64,000 nt of DNA, from the NCBI RefSeq assembly GCF_002734215.1, contig NZ_NSEB01000004.1, forward strand, positions 441,954-505,953, given 5' to 3'. A model generated the notes under the pieces. It worked only from the letters and a program-made list of their open reading frames with translations. It made no database searches and was not told the DNA's origin. Origin of the DNA: Fredinandcohnia onubensis. GTDB taxonomy: Bacteria > Bacillota > Bacilli > Bacillales > Bacillaceae_L. How positions within the stretch are numbered: position 1 is the stretch's first letter; each line of letters starts with the position of its first letter. Below are positions 48,385 to 56,100 of the stretch, piece after piece. A program made the translations under genes and the position numbers.

Positions 48385-49437
48385 ATGAAAAAGAAAAACG
48401 GTATTATGTGGGGAATTATTATTGCAGTAATAGTTGTTCTCGCTTTAGCATGGCCGAAAATTTCTTCTAATTTTCAAGCGGAAGAATCAAATTGGCCAGA
48501 GAAAGATATTACCATGGTTGTACCTTTTAATCCAGGTGGTGGTACTGATTTAACAACAAGAACATTGGCAGATGAAATGTCGAAGGAGCTTGGGGTAAAT
48601 ATTTCCGTTGTAAATACTCCAGGTGCTAGCGGTTCAGTAGGTACGCTAAGTGTTCAGAATGAAAAACATGATGGTTATACAATGTTAGGTAATGGGTTCA
48701 TGGCATTTGTAAGTTATCCTGTTATGGGATACACAGAACAAACGCACCGGGATTGGAATATTTGGATAGCAACTTTTTCTCCAAACGTTATTGCGGTAAA
48801 TGAGAACTCTAAATACAAAGATATTAACCAACTTGTGAAAGATTTAAAAGATAATCCTGGCTCAGTATCAATTGGTACAGCAGGCATTGGCACAGGAGGA
48901 CATATCGGGAGTGAAGTATTAAAGTCAGCCCTTGAATTTGACTACAAGCATGTACCATACGAAGGTGGGAACCCTGCAATTTTGGCAGCGCTTTCGGGTG
49001 AAGTAGACCTTGTTCCACAATTATCAATGGAAATGGTAGATATGCTTAGAGGTAACAAATTGAATGGTCTTGCAGCTCTTACGGATAAGCCATTTGAAAT
49101 TGAAGGAGCAGACCCAATTCCATCTATTCTTGATGTAACTCCTGAATTGAAGTCAATCGTTCCTTTAGGGGAATCATTTGGAATTGCAGTGCCGAAGGAT
49201 ACACCAAAAGAAGTTGTTGATAAAATTGATGCAGCATTCAAAAAGGCAATAGATAGTGAAACAATGAAAAAGTTTGCAAATGAAAAGGGTGTAGAAGTCC
49301 TTGGCTACAGTGGGGATGATGCACAAGAATATGTAGAAAAGCTTGCCTCTACAGTTAACTGGGCCTTATATGATGGTGGAATAGCAAAAATTTCACCTGA
49401 GAAGTTTGATATTCCAAGACCAGAAAAAGGTGAATAA
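48385..49437 (+). CDS. tctC: TctC-type solute receptor of a tripartite tricarboxylate transporter
   Basis: A 350-aa extracytoplasmic binding protein of the TctC/Bug family (ITMVVPFNPGGGTDLTTR; VVNTPGASGSVG; GTAGIGTGGHIGSEVLK; VPYEGGNPAILAALSGEVDL). These bind carboxylates such as citrate, aromatic acids or sugar acids. The N-terminus is an uncleaved-type hydrophobic anchor (about 8-26) without a lipobox Cys, unlike most Gram-positive binding proteins. 11 bases after the lacI-type gene; AGGGGGAAAAAG ribosome site. Confidence 0.85.
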   Translation: MKKKNGIMWGIIIAVIVVLALAWPKISSNFQAEESNWPEKDITMVVPFNPGGGTDLTTRTLADEMSKELGVNISVVNTPGASGSVGTLSVQNEKHDGYTMLGNGFMAFVSYPVMGYTEQTHRDWNIWIATFSPNVIAVNENSKYKDINQLVKDLKDNPGSVSIGTAGIGTGGHIGSEVLKSALEFDYKHVPYEGGNPAILAALSGEVDLVPQLSMEMVDMLRGNKLNGLAALTDKPFEIEGADPIPSILDVTPELKSIVPLGESFGIAVPKDTPKEVVDKIDAAFKKAIDSETMKKFANEKGVEVLGYSGDDAQEYVEKLASTVNWALYDGGIAKISPEKFDIPRPEKGE

Positions 49438-49440
49438 CAA

Positions 49441-49923
49441 ATGGAAACACAGATAAAACATCTCGATTTCATATCTTCCATCGGTATGTTTCTGATTTCA
49501 AGCTATATCATTGCAGAGAGCTTAAGAATTCATGGAGAAGTAGGAGGTCCGCTGTACTCATCACCTGGACTTCTTACATTATTTCTCGGAAGTATGTTGA
49601 TGTTATGCTCAGTATTATTATTTGTTAAGAGCTTAAAAAAAGTAGGAATTAAAGCAAATGTTCGTGCAGTTAGGCAGTGGTTAGGCGAATTTATTAAGTC
49701 AAAAGAAGTCCATAATATGCTGTTAGGGATTTTAATACTTGGTTTATTCGTCTTTATCTTACTTCCTAGATTTCCATTTTTACTATCTTCGTTCATATTT
49801 CTGTTTATTTTGATGAAAGTGATGAATGCTGGCTCTATTCTTAAAATAACAATCATTTCAATTTGTGTGAGTGGGTCAATTTTCACACTTTTCCAAATTA
49901 TATTTAAAGTACCATTACCTTAA
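49441..49923 (+). CDS. tctB: TctB-type small membrane subunit
   Basis: A 160-aa protein with four predicted membrane segments (about 10-30, 38-60, 93-115, 130-155). Sequence is poorly conserved in this family; assignment rests on size, topology and place between tctC and tctA. It starts 3 bases after the tctC stop. Confidence 0.8.
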   Translation: METQIKHLDFISSIGMFLISSYIIAESLRIHGEVGGPLYSSPGLLTLFLGSMLMLCSVLLFVKSLKKVGIKANVRAVRQWLGEFIKSKEVHNMLLGILILGLFVFILLPRFPFLLSSFIFLFILMKVMNAGSILKITIISICVSGSIFTLFQIIFKVPLP

Positions 49924-49932
49924 GGAAAGAAG

Positions 49933-51453
49933 TTGAGTAACATGGCCTTACAATATATTCTTGACACGCTATATCAACTTTTTACTCCTGTTAATCTTTT
50001 AACACTAGTGCTTGCGGTGTTTTTCGGTTTACTAGTAGGAGTATTGCCAGGGTTAACTTCTACAATGGCAATTGCTCTTTTGACTGGATTAACGTATGGG
50101 ATTGGACCAGAGACAGCGATTCTTTCATTAATCGGCGTGTATGTTGGTGCAATATCAGGCGGAGTACAAACTGCAATTCTATTAAACATACCTGGAACAC
50201 CAGCTTCAGCAGCAACAGCAGTTGATGGCTATAAAATTGGACAAAGGGGAGAGGCGGGATTAGGCATTTTTCTGGGAAATGCCTCCGCCTTCCTGGGCAC
50301 CTTGTTTGGGGCAGTTTGTGTCTTGGTGTTTACCCCGCTTCTCGGGATGCTATCTTTAAAATTTGGTTCCTGGGAGTTCTTTTTACTTGCGGTATTCGGT
50401 GTTATGATCTGTGGTAGTTTGACATCTGGGGGAGACTCTTTAAAAGGGTGGATTGCTGGAATAATTGGGTTGTTTGTTGCGCAAATAGGATTAGACTCAT
50501 TGAACTCTTATCCTCGATTCACTTTTGATAGCATGGCCTTAATAGGTGGAATTCCATTAATCCCAATCATGATTGGTTTATTCGGATTCCCGGAAATTGT
50601 AAATTCATTCAAAAATGAAGAAATGAAAGCTGTTAAAGAAGTAATTGAGCTCAGAGTAAAAAAAGGACTTTCGATTTTAAAAGGAAAGATATCTACAGTA
50701 ACTAGATCTGGCTTCCTTGGGGTCTTTGTAGGGATTTTTCCTGGAGTCGGTGAAGATGTGGCAGGTTGGCTATCGTATTGGGCAGCGAAAATGCGAAGTA
50801 AAAAGAAAGAAGAATTTGGTAAGGGTTCTTACGAAGGAGTTATTGCTGCTGAGACTGGAATTAATGCGACAATAGGCGGAAACTTAATTCCTGTACTGAC
50901 CCTAGCTGTTCCTGGTAGTACATCCTCTGCAGTTTTACTAGCGGCTTTATGGTTACATGGTTATCGACCAGGACCTTTGTTGATGGGGGAATCACCAGGT
51001 TTTATCTATACAATGAGTATGTATTTGGTAGCGAGTGCTTTGGTTATGCTCCTTTTAGGACTATTTGTATCGAGATATACCGTAAAAGTTCTTCGTTTTG
51101 ATAAAAAGATTTTAATGCCGATTGTCTTTGTATTTTGTGCAGTTGGTTCTTTCGTCATTGATAATTCAATCACCAGTGTTTATATGATGTTTATTTTCGG
51201 AATAATCGGACTAATATTGTCGAAAATGGATTATCCAGCTGCACCGTTTTTACTTGGGGTCGTTCTTGGACCAATGGCAGATTCAAATTTAAGACGTGCA
51301 TTAGTATTATCCGATGGTAGTCTTATACCATTCTTTACAAGACCTATTTGTATTGTATTTGTAATTGCCATTATCTTAATGATTTTAGCGCAGTTTAAAG
51401 TCTTTGATAAGATAAAGCCTATCATTTCAAAGAAAAAAAGCATCTCGGGGTGA
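49933..51453 (+). CDS. tctA: TctA-type large membrane subunit
   Basis: A 506-aa polytopic permease (10-12 segments). Family motifs: LLVGVLPGLTSTMAIALL (about 34-51), LLNIPGTPASAATAVDGY, FVGIFPGVGEDVAGWLSY and VLGPMADSNLRRAL. It forms the channel of the TctABC secondary transporter driven by ion gradient. TTG 49933 or ATG 49942 may be the start; AAGGAAAG lies just before. Followed 6 bases later by a dehydrogenase gene. Confidence 0.88.
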   Translation: MSNMALQYILDTLYQLFTPVNLLTLVLAVFFGLLVGVLPGLTSTMAIALLTGLTYGIGPETAILSLIGVYVGAISGGVQTAILLNIPGTPASAATAVDGYKIGQRGEAGLGIFLGNASAFLGTLFGAVCVLVFTPLLGMLSLKFGSWEFFLLAVFGVMICGSLTSGGDSLKGWIAGIIGLFVAQIGLDSLNSYPRFTFDSMALIGGIPLIPIMIGLFGFPEIVNSFKNEEMKAVKEVIELRVKKGLSILKGKISTVTRSGFLGVFVGIFPGVGEDVAGWLSYWAAKMRSKKKEEFGKGSYEGVIAAETGINATIGGNLIPVLTLAVPGSTSSAVLLAALWLHGYRPGPLLMGESPGFIYTMSMYLVASALVMLLLGLFVSRYTVKVLRFDKKILMPIVFVFCAVGSFVIDNSITSVYMMFIFGIIGLILSKMDYPAAPFLLGVVLGPMADSNLRRALVLSDGSLIPFFTRPICIVFVIAIILMILAQFKVFDKIKPIISKKKSISG

Positions 51454-51459
51454 CAATTT

Positions 51460-52623
51460 ATGAAAAAAGTAAATGTCGGAATCGTAGGTAGCGGATTCAT
51501 CGCAGCGATCCACATCGATAGTTATAAAAAGGTTTTCGGAATAGATGTATGTTTAAAAGCTGTGGCATCAACAAATAAAAAGGTACAGTCATTTGCTGAA
51601 AAATACAGCATCGAAAAGGTATATTCCCGATTCGAACAGTTACTGGAAGATCCAGAAATTGATGTTGTAGATATTTGCACACCAGCTCATCTGCACGAGG
51701 GAATGATAATTCGTGCTATGGAGGAGGGAAAGCATGTCATATGTGAAAAACCGATGACAGGCTTTTATGGAGCAGGAGATGTCAATATTGGGTCAAGTGT
51801 TTCAAAGGAAAAAATGTATCACGATGTTATCGGGCGCATGAATAAATTAAAAGAAGTGGTCGAGCAAAGTGGCAAGTTATTCATGTATGCTGAGAATTGG
51901 GTGTATGCACCTTCAATAAGGAAATGTGCAGAGATTATCAAAGCAAGAAGAAGCAAGATTCTTTTACTGAAAGGTGAAGAGAGTCACAGTGGATCTCATG
52001 CTGCTCATGCTGCCCAGTGGGCATTTACAGGTGGAGGTGCATTAATCCGTCAGGGATGTCACCCTTTATCAGCCCTACTATATTTGAAGCAGGTTGAAGC
52101 CGAAGCTCGGAACGAAGATATCCATATTGAGAGCATAGTCGCGGAAGTAGGTAATATTACAAATCATTTAAATGAGGCAGATCGCGGAGTTGTTGCAGCT
52201 CGACCAGTAGACGTTGAAGACTGGGCTAATGTTAGTATATCTTTTTCAGACGGCACAAAGGCTGCTGTGATGGCTGGAGATATGATTGTTGGCGGCATAA
52301 GAAATATAGTTGAAGTTTTCACTCCTGAAAGTGCACATATTTGTAATATGACACCCAACAACCACGCTTTATCCTACTTTGCTAATGAAACAAATTTGGA
52401 GGATATATACATTAGCGAAAAAGTAGAAACGAAACAAGGCTGGCAGTTTGTAAGTCCTATGGAAGAGTACGTAAGAGGCTATGTGGATGAATTCCAGGAT
52501 TTTATGGAGTGTGTCGCATTTGAAAGAAAACCAAAATCGGATTTTTCCCTTGCCTATGATTCTACGAAAGCAATTTATGCAGCTTATTGGTCAGCTGCTG
52601 AAGGTAAAAGGATATGCTTTTAG
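51460..52623 (+). CDS. Gfo/Idh/MocA-family dehydrogenase 1
   Basis: A 387-aa NAD(P)-dependent oxidoreductase of the sugar/inositol dehydrogenase family. Rossmann motif VGIVGSGFIAAIHID at the N-terminus, the family catalytic Lys in VICEKPMTG (about 95-103), and HSGSHAAHAAQW and QGCHPLSALLYL in the C-terminal sandwich. The substrate is probably a sugar or sugar acid delivered by the adjacent transporter. GGGGTGA ribosome site; co-transcribed with tctA. Confidence 0.88.
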   Translation: MKKVNVGIVGSGFIAAIHIDSYKKVFGIDVCLKAVASTNKKVQSFAEKYSIEKVYSRFEQLLEDPEIDVVDICTPAHLHEGMIIRAMEEGKHVICEKPMTGFYGAGDVNIGSSVSKEKMYHDVIGRMNKLKEVVEQSGKLFMYAENWVYAPSIRKCAEIIKARRSKILLLKGEESHSGSHAAHAAQWAFTGGGALIRQGCHPLSALLYLKQVEAEARNEDIHIESIVAEVGNITNHLNEADRGVVAARPVDVEDWANVSISFSDGTKAAVMAGDMIVGGIRNIVEVFTPESAHICNMTPNNHALSYFANETNLEDIYISEKVETKQGWQFVSPMEEYVRGYVDEFQDFMECVAFERKPKSDFSLAYDSTKAIYAAYWSAAEGKRICF

Positions 52624-52678
52624 AAAATAATATACTACTAAATTGGAATTTCGTAATGTCATAGAGGAGAATATCACA

Positions 52679-53752
52679 ATGCAAAAAAATGATGGAATGA
52701 ATTATGCTCCACAGGGAAAACCCCGACCAGTAGTTGGCAGAGGTGAGTTTGTTTTTGCCGCGATGGCACTTGATCATGGGCATATTTACGGTCAGTGTAA
52801 TGGTTTGATAGAAGCGGGAGCAACATTAAAGTGGGTTTATGATCCAGATCCTGAAAAAGTAAAGCAATTTCTAGAGGTTTATCCTGGTGTGAAAGTAGCT
52901 AGTTCTGAAAAAGAAATTTTACAAGATCCAGAAGTTCATCTTGTAGCGGCAGCTGCTATTCCTTCAGAGCGGGGACCACTGGGAGTTAAAGTGATGGAGC
53001 ATGGTAAAGATTACTTTACTGATAAAACTCCTTTTACTTCTATTGAACAATTGGAACAAGCAAAGTCGAAAGTACGTACTACTGGACAAAAATACATGGT
53101 TTACTATAGCGAACGCTTACACGTTGAAAGTTCTGTTTTTGCAGGACAACTTATTCAAGATGGAGCAATTGGCCGAGTCGTTCAAGTGCTTGGATTAGGA
53201 CCGCATCGATTAAATGCGCATATGCGTCCAGAATGGTTTTTCCAAATGGAGAAATATGGGGGGATCTTATGCGACATCGGCAGCCATCAAATTGAGCAAT
53301 TTTTATTTTTTGCAGGGTGCAAAGATGCTAGGGTGCTTCATAGCAAGGTGGCAAACTATCATTGTAAAGAGTATCCTGAATTTCAGGATTTCGGAGATGC
53401 AACTTTGCTCGGAGACAACGGAGCAACCAATTATTTCCGCGTTGATTGGCTAACACCTACTGGGTTAGGTGCTTGGGGTGATGGGAGATTAACAATCTTA
53501 GGAACAAAGGGTTATATTGAGCTTAGAAAATATATTGATATTGCCCGAAATCCAGATGGTGATCACCTATTTTTGGTGAACGATGAAGGAGAACAGCACT
53601 TAGAGCTAAATGGTAAGGTTGGTTACCCCTTTTTTGGCGAATTAATTTTGGATTGTTTAAATAGAACAGAACGAGCAATGACACAAGAACATGCATTTAA
53701 AGCTGCAGAACTTTGTTTATTAGCACAAAAAGAAGCCGTAATTGTAGAATGA
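52679..53752 (+). CDS. Gfo/Idh/MocA-family dehydrogenase 2
   Basis: A 357-aa member of the same family. The N-terminal domain contains LDHGHIYGQCNGLIEAG and the catalytic-Lys region YFTDKTPFTSIEQLEQA (DKTP in place of the usual EKP). The C-terminal half has GGILCDIGSHQIEQFLFFAG, where conserved Asp/His sit. GAGGAGA before ATG 52679 fixes the start; the open frame from TTG 52643 lacks a ribosome site. Two different dehydrogenases in one operon suggest sequential or epimerising oxidation of one substrate. Last gene of the operon. Confidence 0.88.
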   Translation: MQKNDGMNYAPQGKPRPVVGRGEFVFAAMALDHGHIYGQCNGLIEAGATLKWVYDPDPEKVKQFLEVYPGVKVASSEKEILQDPEVHLVAAAAIPSERGPLGVKVMEHGKDYFTDKTPFTSIEQLEQAKSKVRTTGQKYMVYYSERLHVESSVFAGQLIQDGAIGRVVQVLGLGPHRLNAHMRPEWFFQMEKYGGILCDIGSHQIEQFLFFAGCKDARVLHSKVANYHCKEYPEFQDFGDATLLGDNGATNYFRVDWLTPTGLGAWGDGRLTILGTKGYIELRKYIDIARNPDGDHLFLVNDEGEQHLELNGKVGYPFFGELILDCLNRTERAMTQEHAFKAAELCLLAQKEAVIVE

Positions 53753-53882
53753 CAGAAAAGTTGAATTCGGTAAAGAGATTTAACTCTTCACCCATAATGG
53801 TTTTTACGTTAAATCCTTTAATCAAAGCAGGTGAGTGCCATTCACCACTTGTAAGAAAAGATTAAAACAGATGTATCAGTGT

Positions 53883-53920
53883 AAAGAGCCTCTCCATAAG
53901 GAAAGGCTCTTTAATGTTTT
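53883..53920 (+). terminator. Terminator of the tct-gfo operon
   Basis: AAAGAGCCT with TCC pairs with GGA and AGGCTCTTT around ATAA (one mismatch), followed by AATGTTTTT. Confidence 0.85.
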
Positions 53921-54357
53921 TGACTGCAATTAAATCTGATTTTTCACTTAGATTCTGTTAGTCTTCCATAATGATTCGTGCGTATTATTCTGTTTCTTCG
54001 TCCAATTTTTTTTCATTTCTCAATCGTGTCTTTTCGGTCATCATTCACAATTTAAAAACTGACTGATATATTCGTTTATTTACTTCCATACCTTCACACC
54101 CCGTATACTATATATTTTAATCCAGTATTCAATTCCCCCTTATTTTATGGTTATTAGGGCATTTTATCCGGTTAATCTGATAGTAGAAAAGCCGGCTTAA
54201 GATCATTTCCACAGGCCACTCTAAATTTTTATTAAATAGTTGGTGGGATCTGGTATTTTAAAAAACTAACTTGCAGGAATGACATTATTTACTTAACCAT
54301 GAATATGTTATCTGGGATTCTTTCACAGATTGTTATTCAAAACGCTCTATAAATTTA
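53921..54357. other. Gene-free AT-rich spacer
   Basis: No coding frame with a ribosome site on either strand. Only an isolated promoter at its right end. The base composition switches abruptly at the start of the next gene. Confidence 0.5.
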
Positions 54358-54386
54358 TTGACAGCCTAGTTGGAGTGGGCTAATAT
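54358..54386 (+). promoter_or_regulatory. Promoter of the acyl-CoA synthetase gene
   Basis: TTGACA (54358-54363), 17-bp spacer, TAATAT (54381-54386), 80 bases before the start codon. Confidence 0.75.
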
Positions 54387-54466
54387 TCAGATAAATAGTC
54401 TTTATTTTTGGAATATTACATAATTTATAGGCGTATAAAAATAGACAAGAGAGGACTGATATTGAT

Positions 54467-55984
54467 TTGAGAACAAGTACCATAGCCGAGGCCGTCCGTC
54501 GAACGGCCGCAAGGATCCCACATAGAACGGCCATTGTGTTTAATGACAGGGAGTGGAGTTACCGTGAACTCGACATGGGGGTCACGCGTATCGCTCGCAA
54601 ACTGCGTGAACAAGGGGTGGAAAAGGGAGACCGAGTCGCTTCCTACGGTAAAAACTCTGACCTGTATGTTCTGCTGTTTCTGGCCACAGCACGTATAGGA
54701 GCTATTCATGTTCCGGTGAACTTCCAGCTCCGAGCAGGGGAACTCGACTACATTCTCGGAGATTCCGATCCAAAGTTCGTAATTGCTGACCGAGACCTTG
54801 CCATTGCAATCTCCCAGACTAGGTCGAACAGCCATCGGCAGGTACTCAGATTCGAGGACGAACTCCTGGAGTGGGCTTTCAGTAACGACAATCGTCCTGT
54901 GGGAGAGGATGAGTTCGATGTCGAGGACACGGATGTCGCTCAGTTACTCTACACCTCGGGCACTACGTCAGATCCAAAGGGTGCAATCATGACACATCGT
55001 GCTCTGATGCACCATTACATGAGTTGCATCCACGGTTTGGACATCAAGGAGTCAGATCGTGCGCTTCACTGCCTGCCCCTTTACCACTCCGCGCAGATGC
55101 ATGTGTTCATGCTGCCTGCACTGTTGGTAGGTGGTTGGAACAAGGTACTTCCTGCTCCCGTGGCAGGTGCTGTGCTGGAAACCATCGAACGTGACGCCAT
55201 TACATCGTTCTTCGCTGCCCCAACCGTTTGGGTTTCAATCGCGAATCACTCTGACCTGACATCTCGAGACCTCGGGAATCTTCGGAAGGCCTATTATGGA
55301 GCTTCGATCATGCCAGGACCAATACTCGAACGACTGCAGAAGTGTCTGCCAAAGCTCGGCTTCTACAATGTGTTTGGCCAGTCCGAGATGGGGCCAGCTT
55401 GTACAGTTCTCCGTCCCGAGGAGCATACGGATCACCCAGGTTCAGCAGGAAGACCAATGCTCTTCGTCGAGGCGCGGGTTGTGGACGCCGAAGGTAATTG
55501 TGTGCCCCCTGGCGAACTTGGCGAAATTGTTTACCGTTCACCACAGCTTTGTCTAGGCTACTGGAACAAAAGTGAGGCTACTGCCAAGGCGTTCGCTGGT
55601 GGTTGGTTCCACTCTGGAGATCTCGTGAAGCAGGACGAGAACGGATACATCGAGGTAATTGATCGGGTGAAGGATGTCATCAACACTGGTGGTGTGCTAG
55701 TGGCTTCCCGCCAAATAGAGGACTGCATCTACGAGTTGCCCCAGGTCGCTGAAGTCGCAGTTGTCGGTGTCCCTGATGAAAAGTGGATTGAGGCAGTCAC
55801 TGCCTTCGTTGTCATCAAAGCTCCAGTATCTGAGGAGGAGATCCTTCAGCATGTAAGGAACAATCTAGCCAACTATAAGGTGCCAAAGAGGGTCGAGTTT
55901 GTGGCAGAATTGCCGAGAAACGCTAGCGGCAAAATCCTCAAACGTCATCTGCGCGGTGTTGGAAGCTCAAAGAGCGCTACATGA
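54467..55984 (+). CDS. AMP-forming acyl-CoA synthetase, probably acquired
   Basis: A 505-aa ANL-superfamily ligase. P-loop LLYTSGTTSDPKGAIMTH (about 164-181), GQSEMGPA (A5-like), the hinge motif GWFHSGDLV then VIDRVKDVI, and the catalytic Lys near the end in PRNASGKILKRHL. It activates a carboxylic acid with ATP and loads CoA; chain length and substrate are open (closest to fatty-acid or dicarboxylate ligases). TTG start with GAGAGGA upstream. Base and codon use differ strongly from all neighbours: much higher G+C with GTC, CTC, CGC and ACC codons. This indicates recent horizontal transfer. It is monocistronic, between two terminators. Confidence 0.88.
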   Translation: MRTSTIAEAVRRTAARIPHRTAIVFNDREWSYRELDMGVTRIARKLREQGVEKGDRVASYGKNSDLYVLLFLATARIGAIHVPVNFQLRAGELDYILGDSDPKFVIADRDLAIAISQTRSNSHRQVLRFEDELLEWAFSNDNRPVGEDEFDVEDTDVAQLLYTSGTTSDPKGAIMTHRALMHHYMSCIHGLDIKESDRALHCLPLYHSAQMHVFMLPALLVGGWNKVLPAPVAGAVLETIERDAITSFFAAPTVWVSIANHSDLTSRDLGNLRKAYYGASIMPGPILERLQKCLPKLGFYNVFGQSEMGPACTVLRPEEHTDHPGSAGRPMLFVEARVVDAEGNCVPPGELGEIVYRSPQLCLGYWNKSEATAKAFAGGWFHSGDLVKQDENGYIEVIDRVKDVINTGGVLVASRQIEDCIYELPQVAEVAVVGVPDEKWIEAVTAFVVIKAPVSEEEILQHVRNNLANYKVPKRVEFVAELPRNASGKILKRHLRGVGSSKSAT

Positions 55985-56051
55985 GTCTGTATATTATTTC
56001 TTGTTTTTTCGGAAATAATAATAATACGTCAAATAAATGTTAAACATACGA

Positions 56052-56085
56052 AAAAGCTATAGACTCCACGTCTATAGCTTTTCCC
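56052..56085. terminator. Bidirectional terminator
   Basis: AAAAGCTATAGA (56052-56063) pairs perfectly with TCTATAGCTTTT (56071-56082). It ends the acyl-CoA synthetase transcript and, from the other side, the PIG-L gene. Confidence 0.88.
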
Positions 56086-56100
56086 AATGTTCCTATATCT

